A stretch of 53,974 bases of DNA, taken from the NCBI GenBank assembly GCA_017517745.1, contig JAFWYJ010000026.1, positions 1 to 53,974 of the forward strand. The letters run 5' to 3'. Under the pieces are notes generated by a model. The model had not been told where the DNA came from. It saw only the letters and a list, made by a program, of their open reading frames with translations, and ran no database searches. Both the position numbers and the translations under genes were made by a program. Numbering within the stretch: position 1 is the stretch's first letter; each line of letters begins with the position of its first letter. This DNA is from Clostridia bacterium. GTDB lineage: Bacteria; Bacillota; Clostridia; Oscillospirales; CAG-272. Of this stretch, positions 13,964 through 21,751 are shown piece after piece.

Positions 13964-14737
13964 TTATTTGCCGGGGGTTACGAAAACCATTCTTTGAATG
14001 GTGACGGGATGAACGGGCTTCGTCGGATCCTTGTCTTGTGAACCGGGGGCACGTATGGTTTGCGTACCCGCGATGCCGTCAACGGTGTCCATGCCGAAGA
14101 TGACCTTGCCGAATGCGGCATACTTCCCATCCAGACTCGGGGTGTCTTGATGCATGATGAAAAACTGCGAGGAAGCCGAGTCGGGGGATGTGCGCGCCAT
14201 GGAGATGACGCCGCGCGTGTGCGAGAGATCATTGACCACTCCGTTGGACGAAAATTCGCCCTTGATTTTGTCCGGCGAGCCGCCCGAGCCGTCACCGTTG
14301 GGGTCACCGCCCTGGATCATGAATCCCGAATCGATGCGGTGGAAGGTCAATCCGTCATAGAAGCCCTCGGAGACAAGCTTTTTGAAATTCCTGACGGTGA
14401 TCGGAGCTTTGTCGGGACGGAGCTCGACAACGATGTTGCCCGATTGCGGTTTTCCGGTTTTGTCGGTGTAGGTCACAAGCATGCGGACGTAATTTGTGGC
14501 GGTTTCGGAAACGGTAAATCCTTCCAGAGGATCCGGAGCGGGCTTACTTGCCGTGTCTTTGTCGGAAGAAGAGAGAAAGACGGAGACTGCAATGATCAGA
14601 AGGATCGCGCCGAGGATTGCCGTGAAGATCCATATCAAGCGGTTTTCCCGCTTTCTTTTTTCGGCGTCGCGACGCAACTTTTCCTCGTGAGCCTGATGAC
14701 GCCGTTTTGCCTTGTTCGCCTTCGGATTTTTTTCCAT
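13964..14737 (-). CDS. Membrane-anchored cyclophilin-type peptidyl-prolyl isomerase
   Basis: 257 residues. A very basic cytoplasmic N terminus (about 33 residues) is followed by one transmembrane helix (LIWIFTAILGAILLIIAVSV) and an extracytoplasmic cyclophilin domain. The domain shows VRNFKKLVSEGFYDGLTFHR, SGFMIQGGDPNGDGSGG, RGVISMARTSPDSASSQFFI and LDGKYAAFGKV, which carry the active-site Arg, Phe and Gln residues. It likely assists folding of exported proteins. It is the first gene of a three-gene operon with its own promoter. Confidence 0.93.
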   Translation of the reverse strand: MEKNPKANKAKRRHQAHEEKLRRDAEKRKRENRLIWIFTAILGAILLIIAVSVFLSSSDKDTASKPAPDPLEGFTVSETATNYVRMLVTYTDKTGKPQSGNIVVELRPDKAPITVRNFKKLVSEGFYDGLTFHRIDSGFMIQGGDPNGDGSGGSPDKIKGEFSSNGVVNDLSHTRGVISMARTSPDSASSQFFIMHQDTPSLDGKYAAFGKVIFGMDTVDGIAGTQTIRAPGSQDKDPTKPVHPVTIQRMVFVTPGK

Positions 14738-14784
14738 TTGGGTTGTTCCTTTCTATGATGCTCCTCTGAGCGTGGTTCTATAAG

Positions 14785-14813
14785 ATTTTATCAAAAAAGC
14801 CGTCGTTTGTCAA
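14785..14813 (-). promoter_or_regulatory. Promoter of the cyclophilin operon
   Basis: Minus strand TTGACA, 17-bp spacer, TAAAAT. Confidence 0.85.
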
Positions 14814-14896
14814 GTTTTTCCGCCAATTTGAGAAATAATTTACAATCGCGCAGGATACAATATAACAAAGATATCGAAAAAGGGAGGGAAGCGCGG

Positions 14897-15970
14897 ATGG
14901 AACGATCGAGCTGGGAGCGGCGGGCGTCGATTTTGGTTACGGTTTGTCTTGGCGCGGCGTTGCTCTATCTGGGGTTGCGCTATTTGTTGCCGCTCTGTCT
15001 TCCTTTTCTCTTTGCCTGGGGGATCTCTCTTTTGGTACGCCCCTTGTCCGCGCGGCTTTCCGAGCGTGTGGGTGGTTCCGTGGCGGTGTGGGCGGGGATT
15101 CTGTTGCCGCTTCTGCTCGGCGGCATCTTGTTTCTGCTCGGTTTTTCTCTGCGCCGACTCGTCGGGGAGTTGGAACATCTTTTGGAAAGAGTGCTTTCCG
15201 AGGGAGGCGGCATTGCCGAGTTTGTCGGATCGGATCCCGATTATTTTGAGTTGTTGCGCTCCAAGATCGGCTTTTTGCGGCATTTGGACGCAAGTGATCG
15301 ACTGCGGACGGGCTTCAACAACGTGGTGGAAAATGCATTGAACGGTCTTTTGACTTCGTTGACCTCGGGGATTCCGCGATTTGTCAGCAAGGTGGTGTCG
15401 GCGGTGCCGTCGTTGCTCTTTGTGACGTTGATCACCGTGATTGCGGGCTTCTATTTCTGCGTGGACGGTGCGCGCGTCGGACAAGGATTGACAGGAGTTC
15501 TTCCGAGTCCCATTCGCGCTCGGATTCCCGCGTGGAAGCAACGCGCACAGAAGCTGTCATGGAGTTACGTCAGAGCCTATTTGCTGCTCCTGCTTCTGAC
15601 TTTTGCCGAGCTCTTTCTGGGGTTTTGTATCCTCGGGGTGGACTATGCCTTTCTCTTGGCGGCACTGGTTGCGCTCGTCGATTTGCTCCCGATTCTCGGT
15701 GTGGGAACGGTGTTGGTTCCTTGGTCGGTCATCATGCTGATTCAACACCGTTTTTTTGTCGGATTCGGACTTTTGGCGCTTTTTTTGGCTGTGACGGTTG
15801 TACGCCAGCTGGTCGAGCCGCGTCTGGTGGGAAAAAGCTTGGGATTGCATCCGTTGCTGACGCTGTTTTCAACCTACGTGGGGTGGGAGCTGTTCGGCTT
15901 TTTGGGAATGTTGCTCGGCCCGTTTTTCGCGCTTTTGGGAAAGGCGCTTTTTGCACAGTACAAAAAATAG
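14897..15970 (+). CDS. AI-2E family membrane protein (YtvI-like)
   Basis: A 357-residue polytopic protein with about eight helices and the AI-2E/PerM family layout: three N-terminal helices, a soluble middle region (residues about 100-165), then helices with FVTLITVIAGFYFCVDG, LVDLLPILGVGTVLVPW, VVRQLVEPRLVGKSLGLHPLLTLFS and WELFGFLGMLLGPF. The single-gene context and size fit the sporulation protein YtvI, but I cannot separate it from other family members. ATG 14897 follows GGGAGGG. A weak promoter (TTTACA 14839, 16-bp spacer, TATAAC 14861) lies upstream. Confidence 0.85.
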   Translation: MERSSWERRASILVTVCLGAALLYLGLRYLLPLCLPFLFAWGISLLVRPLSARLSERVGGSVAVWAGILLPLLLGGILFLLGFSLRRLVGELEHLLERVLSEGGGIAEFVGSDPDYFELLRSKIGFLRHLDASDRLRTGFNNVVENALNGLLTSLTSGIPRFVSKVVSAVPSLLFVTLITVIAGFYFCVDGARVGQGLTGVLPSPIRARIPAWKQRAQKLSWSYVRAYLLLLLLTFAELFLGFCILGVDYAFLLAALVALVDLLPILGVGTVLVPWSVIMLIQHRFFVGFGLLALFLAVTVVRQLVEPRLVGKSLGLHPLLTLFSTYVGWELFGFLGMLLGPFFALLGKALFAQYKK

Positions 15971-16052
15971 CGCAGGTCGGCGGAACACGTTGAAAAGGCG
16001 TTGCCGAAAAAGAATAAATATGTATCTTTTTTGATAAAAAAACGAAAAAACA

Positions 16053-16081
16053 TTGCAAAACGGAGAGGATTATGCTATAAT
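16053..16081 (+). promoter_or_regulatory. Promoter of the membrane-lipid operon
   Basis: TTGCAA, 17-bp spacer, TATAAT. The roughly 95-base leader that follows can fold into a long imperfect hairpin (GACGTGCCGT... with ...ACGGCGTC, inner CGAAG/CTTCG) at about 16099-16146. Confidence 0.8.
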
Positions 16082-16182
16082 AGAAAGACATAAGTTGAAG
16101 ACGTGCCGTGAGAGGAACGAAGGGGATGCTCTTCGCTGACGGCGTCGGCGTTTTATTTGCTGATAAAGGAAGTTTTTGATTC

Positions 16183-16926
16183 ATGAATTTGAAAGACGTA
16201 TTTCATTATTACCGCGATCTGCGGCCTTCAAACCTCAAAACAACCAAATATAAGCATTTGCTGCTTTTGTTATTCTGGCCGGTGTTCGGCTTGGTCTTTT
16301 GGAGCCTGGAGCGGCTTGTACCGCTTGCTTGGCGCGCGATCACGGGAAAGGAATTGATCTATCACGAGGTCTTCTCCTCGCTCGATTCGCAAATTCCTTT
16401 TTGCGAATGGTTTGTGGGACCTTATTATTTTTGGTTCGCCTTTCTCGTTCTTTTCATTGCCTACTTTGTACTCTTTGATTTTCGCGCCCTGCATCACTGC
16501 ATGTGGTTCATCATTCTTTCCTATTCGATCACCGCTGCGATCTATTTGATTTGGCCCAACATGCAGGCATTGCGTCCGATCGATTTTCCGAGGGACAATT
16601 GGATGACGGATATCGTGCGCGGACTCTATGATTTTGACACCAACACCAACGTCTGCCCGTCGATTCACGTGCTGGGATCGTTGGCGGTCTGTTTTGCGGG
16701 ATTACATAGCCGCACGTTGCGGGGCTGGGGCTGGAAGCTCTTTTTCGTGATCTCCACGGTCTTGATTTCACTTTCGACCGTTTTTCTCAAGCAACACTCG
16801 ATCATTGACGTTCTTGCGGCATTGGTATTGGGTGCGGTTTGCTACGTGCTGGTGTTTTACGTTGTTTGTCCTGAGAAAAAAATGGAGACGCTTCCTCAGG
16901 GACCGAATGCGATCCTTGAAGAATGA
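16183..16926 (+). CDS. PAP2-type membrane phosphatase
   Basis: 247 residues, about six transmembrane helices. The phosphatase motifs are NVCPSIHV (residues about 160-167) and STVFLKQHSIIDVLAA (about 193-208), which carry the catalytic histidines and an aspartate of the PAP2 superfamily; their form resembles AUR1/inositolphosphotransferase-like members. The likely substrate is a lipid phosphate. It is the first gene of an operon with a membrane acyltransferase-like protein and a diacylglycerol glycosyltransferase, overlapping the second by 4 bp, so a role in membrane glycolipid metabolism is a reasonable inference. Confidence 0.87.
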   Translation: MNLKDVFHYYRDLRPSNLKTTKYKHLLLLLFWPVFGLVFWSLERLVPLAWRAITGKELIYHEVFSSLDSQIPFCEWFVGPYYFWFAFLVLFIAYFVLFDFRALHHCMWFIILSYSITAAIYLIWPNMQALRPIDFPRDNWMTDIVRGLYDFDTNTNVCPSIHVLGSLAVCFAGLHSRTLRGWGWKLFFVISTVLISLSTVFLKQHSIIDVLAALVLGAVCYVLVFYVVCPEKKMETLPQGPNAILEE

Positions 16927-17438
16927 GTGGGGTCATGGCTTTCCTTTACAGTGTACTGTACGTTGCCGCGATTGGAATTGCCTCGCATTTCATTGGAGAG
17001 GCATTGCCGCGGCGATGGTTTCACTATGACAAATTTCCTTATCGCGTGTGGAAATGGGAGCGGGGCGGAAAAATATACGACGCTTTGCGCATCCGCGCGT
17101 GGAAGGATCGCGTGCCGGACATGAGTCGCATCATGAAGGACATGGTGCCAAAGCGTGTCGGAAAGACACCGCGCGCCGCGGATGTTTGGCGCTTGGTGCA
17201 GGAAACCTGTGTGGCAGAGATCGTCCACGTTGCGCTTTGTCTGTGCGCGCCGGTGATCTGGCTCTTTTGGGGCAATTGGATCGGGATCTTGCTCGGGGGG
17301 ATCTTTGTCATTTGCAATCTTCCGTTTATCATGATACAACGCTATAACCGTTTGCCCCTGGCATCTTTGGCAGAACGTCTGGAGAAGCGAGAGGAGCGAC
17401 GCCGAAAGGCGGCCGAGCAGGAACAGACCGCCGAATGA
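16923..17438 (+). CDS. CrtO-like (glycosyl-diaponeurosporenoate acyltransferase family) membrane protein
   Basis: 171 residues with helices at both the N terminus and around residues 95-140. The stretch ALPRRWFHYDKFPYRVWKWE followed by GGKIYDALRIRAWKDRVPDMS resembles the family named after the staphylococcal carotenoid acyltransferase CrtO. Members outside staphylococci are uncharacterised and are not tied to carotenoids; nothing here suggests carotenoid synthesis. It overlaps the PAP2 gene (ATGA) and the downstream glycosyltransferase follows closely, so it probably works on the same lipid. Confidence 0.65.
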   Translation: MSGVMAFLYSVLYVAAIGIASHFIGEALPRRWFHYDKFPYRVWKWERGGKIYDALRIRAWKDRVPDMSRIMKDMVPKRVGKTPRAADVWRLVQETCVAEIVHVALCLCAPVIWLFWGNWIGILLGGIFVICNLPFIMIQRYNRLPLASLAERLEKREERRRKAAEQEQTAE

Positions 17439-17458
17439 GGGGGAGGAGGACGCTTCCG

Positions 17459-18571
17459 ATGAAACCGATGAAAATCTTGATCCTGTCGGCAAACACCGGC
17501 AGCGGACACAATTCCACTGCGCGCGCGATTGGCGAGCAGTTGACAAAAATGAATATCGAATATGAAATCGCAGACACGCTGTCGTTCATTTCGGAACGGG
17601 TGTCGGATTTCATCAGCTGGGGGCATTCCTACGTTTACCGCAAGCTGCCCAAGCTTTTTGGCATTGGTTATTGCTTTGAGGAAAAGCATCCTCCGAGATT
17701 TTTGTATAAACAATGCGCACGCGGTGCCGAGGCGCTGCATGCCAAGCTGGAGGCAGAGCCGTTTGATGCCGTCATCTGTGTGCACGTCTTTTCGGGGATG
17801 ATGATGACAGAGGTGCGCAATCGTTATCAGAATCGCATCCCGCTGTATTTTGTTTCGACCGACTACACCTGCAGTCCGGGCGTTTCGGAAATTTCTGCGG
17901 ACGGCTATTTCATTCCGCATCGCATGCTGCTTGGAGAATTTGTGCGCAACGGCGCGATTGCCGCAGACAAATTGTTCGCGACGGGAATTCCCGTGGCAAG
18001 CAGCTTTTGTGAGACTGAGGATCAGGGCGAGGCGAGACGGGTGCTCGGACTTCCCGAGGAGGGAAAAATCGTGTTGCTCTCGTGCGGCAGTATGGGTGCC
18101 GGAAAATTGGAAAAATCCGCCAGAATGCTGCCCCGATATCTGCCCGAGGACGCCACTCTGGTGGTGCTGTGCGGTCTGAACGAGAAACTGTACGAGCAAC
18201 TGAAGCCCTATGAAAACGAGCATTTGCGCATCATCGGTTTTACCGAGCAGATCTCCACCTATATGTCCACGGCGGATCTCTATATCACGAAGCCGGGAGG
18301 CTTGACCACGAGTGAGGCGATTGCGAAACGCTTGCCCATGATCTTTATCAACGCGGTGCCGGGATGCGAATTGAGAAATTTCGAGTTTCTCATCTCAAAC
18401 GGCGTTGCCGGCGGGGCGAAGAAGTGGAAGCAGGTCGCGCTTATGATGCAAAAATCCTTCCGCGATCCGACGATTTTTGCGCAACAGGTGGAAGTGATGA
18501 AGAGCTTTGTGACACACAATGCGGCGGAGCAGATCTGCCGTCATATTGTCAGCGATCTTCGCAAGCAATAA
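17459..18571 (+). CDS. Diacylglycerol glycosyltransferase (UgtP/MGDG synthase family)
   Basis: A 370-residue GT-B enzyme of the GT28 group that adds hexose from a UDP-sugar to diacylglycerol at the inner face of the membrane. Seen are the N-terminal ILSANTGSGHNSTARAIGEQL typical of MGDG synthases, CVHVFSGMMMTEVRNR, STDYTCSPGV and the donor-binding ADLYITKPGGLTTSEAIAKR with VPGCELRNFEFL. I chose ATG 17459, with GGGGGAGGAGG ahead; ATG 17435, overlapping the previous stop, is the alternative. Last gene of the lipid operon. Confidence 0.9.
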   Translation: MKPMKILILSANTGSGHNSTARAIGEQLTKMNIEYEIADTLSFISERVSDFISWGHSYVYRKLPKLFGIGYCFEEKHPPRFLYKQCARGAEALHAKLEAEPFDAVICVHVFSGMMMTEVRNRYQNRIPLYFVSTDYTCSPGVSEISADGYFIPHRMLLGEFVRNGAIAADKLFATGIPVASSFCETEDQGEARRVLGLPEEGKIVLLSCGSMGAGKLEKSARMLPRYLPEDATLVVLCGLNEKLYEQLKPYENEHLRIIGFTEQISTYMSTADLYITKPGGLTTSEAIAKRLPMIFINAVPGCELRNFEFLISNGVAGGAKKWKQVALMMQKSFRDPTIFAQQVEVMKSFVTHNAAEQICRHIVSDLRKQ

Positions 18572-18588
18572 AAAGGAATCATAAAACA

Positions 18589-18622
18589 AACGAGGCATCT
18601 GTCGCATGACAGATGCCTCGTT
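18589..18622. terminator. Bidirectional terminator
   Basis: Perfect 15-bp stem (AACGAGGCATCTGTC and its complement, GCAT loop) between genes converging at 18571 and 18633. Confidence 0.9.
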
Positions 18623-18632
18623 CTTCGTCATA

Positions 18633-20501
18633 TTATGTTTTTCTGCGCAACCATGCCGCCATGCGGGAATCCTCTTTCCAGGTCTTTCCTGCGGAGGCAT
18701 AATCGATCAGGCGGACGGTGCTGCCGTCGCTCAGAGCCACCTCGCGGCAGATCTTGTGGTCGGGGATCTCGTTGCAATAGGCAAATGCTTCGGCGACGGT
18801 GCCGTTTTCGTCACAGACAACGTCCAGCACGGCGTCGGGATCGGTGACGCGCTTGTCGGCGGCGAGAACGATCGGTCCGCGTTGGTATGCCGCGAAAACG
18901 TCACGGTTGACCGCTCCTTCAGGGGGCAGTACGCGCGTGATCGGCATGGGAAGATCGAGCTCTACCGTGTCGCCGTCGCACCATTCGCGCGCAAGACGTG
19001 CATATCCGCAATCAACCGATTCCCACTTGCCGTTGACTGCGATGCGCGCGTTTTTGCACCATGCGGGGATGCGGAAGGCGAGCGAGAATTGTTCGGGAGC
19101 CGAAATTGCGATCGAGACGCGGACGTTGCCGTCATAAGGATATTCGGTCGCGGTTGTCATCGTGATTTCGTTGCAGGCAGGGGTTTTGGCGGTCATCTCT
19201 CCTTGCTCATAGTAGTTGACGGTGATGCCGTTTTGGCTGTGCATCAGAGCAAACTGCGGAATGATTCCCGCGCCTGCCGCACCGATGCAGGCACAGCAAC
19301 CGTAGAAGGTGCCGTCGGGGAAGATGCCGTAGCCTCCGACCTGTCTTCCGCGCCTGTCTGCGGTCAGAGGGCTGTAACTGTCGAAGGGAAGCACCTGCGG
19401 CACGTCGTTTTGCTTGTGATTGCTGAAGGGTACGCGATGGGTGTTGAAGGTGCCGACGAACGCGTTATAATAGGAGCGTTCGATGGCGTCTGCATAGGCA
19501 ACCTCGCCCGAGAGCTCGAGCATGGCGGTTGCAAATTTCATCCAGGTAACCGTGACACAGGTCTCCTGCACGATGCCCTTGTAATCGGTCTGCGTTTGTC
19601 TGACGGCGGTGTGGTCGAAGAGCTCATGCGTGCAGCCGCTGCAACCGATGATGCTCAGTTCACCTTCCATGATCTTGCGACCGAAATTGAGGAGCGCGGT
19701 CTTGTGCTTTTCGATGCCCGTGATGCGATAATATTGCAAAAGTCCTTCGAAGCAGGACATCATTTCGTATGCCTTGACGATGGGATAATCGTGCGGCGCG
19801 ACTTCGTCGGCGTAAGCCAGCTCGATCAGATTGGCGGATTGAATGAAGCCGGTGGAGATGATATATTCGGCAAAGTCGAGATATTTCTTGTTTGCGGTCA
19901 GGCGATAAAGACGCACGATGGGCTCCAGGATCGAGCAGGAATTTAAGCCTTCCCAGTTTTTCGAGCAGGTGCGGATGTCCATTTTGCCCTCACCCTCGCC
20001 GACGCGCTCGATGATGTAGTCTGCCTGACGGCACATGGATGCGATCATTTGGCGGTTCAGATTCTCGTCGCGGCAGATCTCCATGAAATACATCATGCCG
20101 AGCATGACATATTTTCTGCCCCAAAGATCCCATTTGGTGAATTCCCGATCGAGATCGTAGCCCGTAATACGCCCCAGCTCGTCCTCGGTGGTCAGAATGT
20201 CTCTGACCGAGTCCTCGAGGATTCGGTACATCTTGTCATGCTTGGTGTATTGGAGGACCATGGATGCGCCGCGCATCATTTTGCCCCAGAATTCGCTTCT
20301 CCAGGTGATCCAGCCCTCGCCGCCGTCCTCGCAGTCGCGGAAGATCTGAACGAATTTTTTCCAGAGTCCGACTTCGCAGATCTGATTGCTTTCCATGAAG
20401 CGCACCGATTCGGCGAGCGAGCCTTCCAGCTTCATGCGAAGTTCTTCGTCTCTTCTCAGAACGAGTGCATTTTCGATTTCCTTGATTTGATTGATTACCA
20501 T
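18633..20501 (-). CDS. Glycoside hydrolase family 127 protein
   Basis: A 622-residue enzyme of the GH127/DUF1680 type, whose known members are beta-L-arabinofuranosidases with an (alpha/alpha)6 barrel and a zinc-bound cysteine nucleophile. The expected ligands are present: ETC at residues 313-315 and the CC pair at 402-403 (FYGCCACIG). There is no signal peptide, so it acts on imported sugars in the cytoplasm. ATG 20501 follows GGAAGGA; the frame extends upstream without a ribosome binding site. It is divergent from an AraC-type regulator, which likely controls it. The exact substrate cannot be told. Confidence 0.88.
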   Translation of the reverse strand: MVINQIKEIENALVLRRDEELRMKLEGSLAESVRFMESNQICEVGLWKKFVQIFRDCEDGGEGWITWRSEFWGKMMRGASMVLQYTKHDKMYRILEDSVRDILTTEDELGRITGYDLDREFTKWDLWGRKYVMLGMMYFMEICRDENLNRQMIASMCRQADYIIERVGEGEGKMDIRTCSKNWEGLNSCSILEPIVRLYRLTANKKYLDFAEYIISTGFIQSANLIELAYADEVAPHDYPIVKAYEMMSCFEGLLQYYRITGIEKHKTALLNFGRKIMEGELSIIGCSGCTHELFDHTAVRQTQTDYKGIVQETCVTVTWMKFATAMLELSGEVAYADAIERSYYNAFVGTFNTHRVPFSNHKQNDVPQVLPFDSYSPLTADRRGRQVGGYGIFPDGTFYGCCACIGAAGAGIIPQFALMHSQNGITVNYYEQGEMTAKTPACNEITMTTATEYPYDGNVRVSIAISAPEQFSLAFRIPAWCKNARIAVNGKWESVDCGYARLAREWCDGDTVELDLPMPITRVLPPEGAVNRDVFAAYQRGPIVLAADKRVTDPDAVLDVVCDENGTVAEAFAYCNEIPDHKICREVALSDGSTVRLIDYASAGKTWKEDSRMAAWLRRKT

Positions 20502-20541
20502 CGTGCAAAATCCTTCCTTTCGTTTGTCGGATGATAAGTTC

Positions 20542-20654
20542 ATTATACCATAGATGCGCGCTCTTGTCCATTGCATAATGGATTTTTATATTGCATTTTC
20601 GCTTTTGTTTTTTTCGAGTTTTTTATTGACAGAGGGCGGGAAATGCGATATAAT
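20542..20654. promoter_or_regulatory. Divergent promoters of GH127 and AraC-type genes
   Basis: Minus strand TGGACA (20565-20570), 17-bp spacer, TATAAT (20542-20547) for the hydrolase. Plus strand TTGACA (20626-20631), 17-bp spacer, TATAAT (20649-20654) for the regulator. The 55 bases between the -35 boxes are A/T-rich and could hold regulator sites. Confidence 0.85.
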
Positions 20655-20684
20655 ATTTTCAAAGAAGGAAGAGGAGGTGTATCC

Positions 20685-21584
20685 GTGAACGAAAAAACAC
20701 CGCTGGTTTTATTTAAAAAGGGAGCCAGAAGATCGCATTTGTTTTTTCAGCCGTCGCTGTTTGATCTGTTGCCGAATTCCGATTTCTTGCATTATCACGA
20801 CGTGTTGGAGTTGGGCGTGTGTCTGAGCGGAAGCGGAAGATATCTGACTCCGAACGGCGAGACGCCCTTTCGCGCGGGAGACGTGCAGGTGATCATGCCG
20901 TTTCATCCGCACTATAACGTCGCGGATGAGGGCGGCTCTCTTTGGGCGTTTGTTGACGTTGACCTTCCGCGGATTCATTCTCCGCATATCTCCGCGGATC
21001 CCGCCTATTTTTTGGAGCTTGTCCGAAAGCTGTCGGTAAGCGGGATCTACACCGAGGGTTGCAACCCCGAGACCGTTTCTTCTGTGCGGGGGATCGTACG
21101 CCTCATGCGCACGGAGGGGGCTGGAGAGAGTCCGGTATTGGACCTGATCGTCGCCAAGCTCCAGGCTCTTTTGTTGGAGCTTTCGATGCTTGGCGGCAAC
21201 GAAAATGATAGCGTGGAAATCGAAAAGAAAAGTTCGGCGATTCTTCCCGCGATTCGCGCGGCATCCAAAGCGGTGGAGTTCGGCGAAAAAATTTCCGTGT
21301 GCGAGATGGCGAGTGCATGCTTTATGAGCGATTCTTATTTTCGCAAGCTTTTCGGAGAGGTGATGGGAGAGTCACCGAAAAAGTATCTCTTGCATTTGCA
21401 AACACAAAAAGCGGCGGCACTGCTTGTGACAACAGATCTTTCGGTCGGAGAGATCGCCGAACAGACCTGCGCGGAGGATTTTTCGACCTTTTATCGCCGA
21501 TTTGTCAAAGTGTACGGTGTTTCTCCCGATGCCTACCGTCGAGATGCGGGAAAGCGTGTGTTCTCGGGAGCGGTGGAAACGTGA
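20685..21584 (+). CDS. AraC-family transcriptional regulator
   Basis: 299 residues: an N-terminal cupin-like sensing domain (HYHDVLELGVCLSGSGRYLT, PFRAGDVQVIMPFHPHYN) and a C-terminal double helix-turn-helix (VCEMASACFMSDSYFRKLFGE and LSVGEIAEQTCAEDFSTFYRR, then GVSPDAYRR). GTG 20685 follows GAGGAGG by 7 bases; upstream in-frame ATGs at 20571 and 20643 lie in or before the promoter. Divergent from the GH127 gene, so it probably activates that gene in response to a plant-type sugar. Confidence 0.9.
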   Translation: MNEKTPLVLFKKGARRSHLFFQPSLFDLLPNSDFLHYHDVLELGVCLSGSGRYLTPNGETPFRAGDVQVIMPFHPHYNVADEGGSLWAFVDVDLPRIHSPHISADPAYFLELVRKLSVSGIYTEGCNPETVSSVRGIVRLMRTEGAGESPVLDLIVAKLQALLLELSMLGGNENDSVEIEKKSSAILPAIRAASKAVEFGEKISVCEMASACFMSDSYFRKLFGEVMGESPKKYLLHLQTQKAAALLVTTDLSVGEIAEQTCAEDFSTFYRRFVKVYGVSPDAYRRDAGKRVFSGAVET

Positions 21585-21673
21585 TTTTAGCACTTTACAT
21601 TGGTAAAAACGACAAAAAAACACTTCTTTTTTTATACAATACGGAAAAAAGAACGAGAGGAGTGGCTTTTGTC

Positions 21674-21702
21674 TTGCAATTTTTGGGGAAATATGCTATG
21701 AT
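21674..21702 (+). promoter_or_regulatory. Promoter of the NhaC-type antiporter gene
   Basis: TTGCAA, 17-bp spacer, TATGAT. Confidence 0.75.
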
Positions 21703-21751
21703 AAGATAGACGTTGAAAGACGTCATTGACAAACTTTATGAGGAGGCTTTT

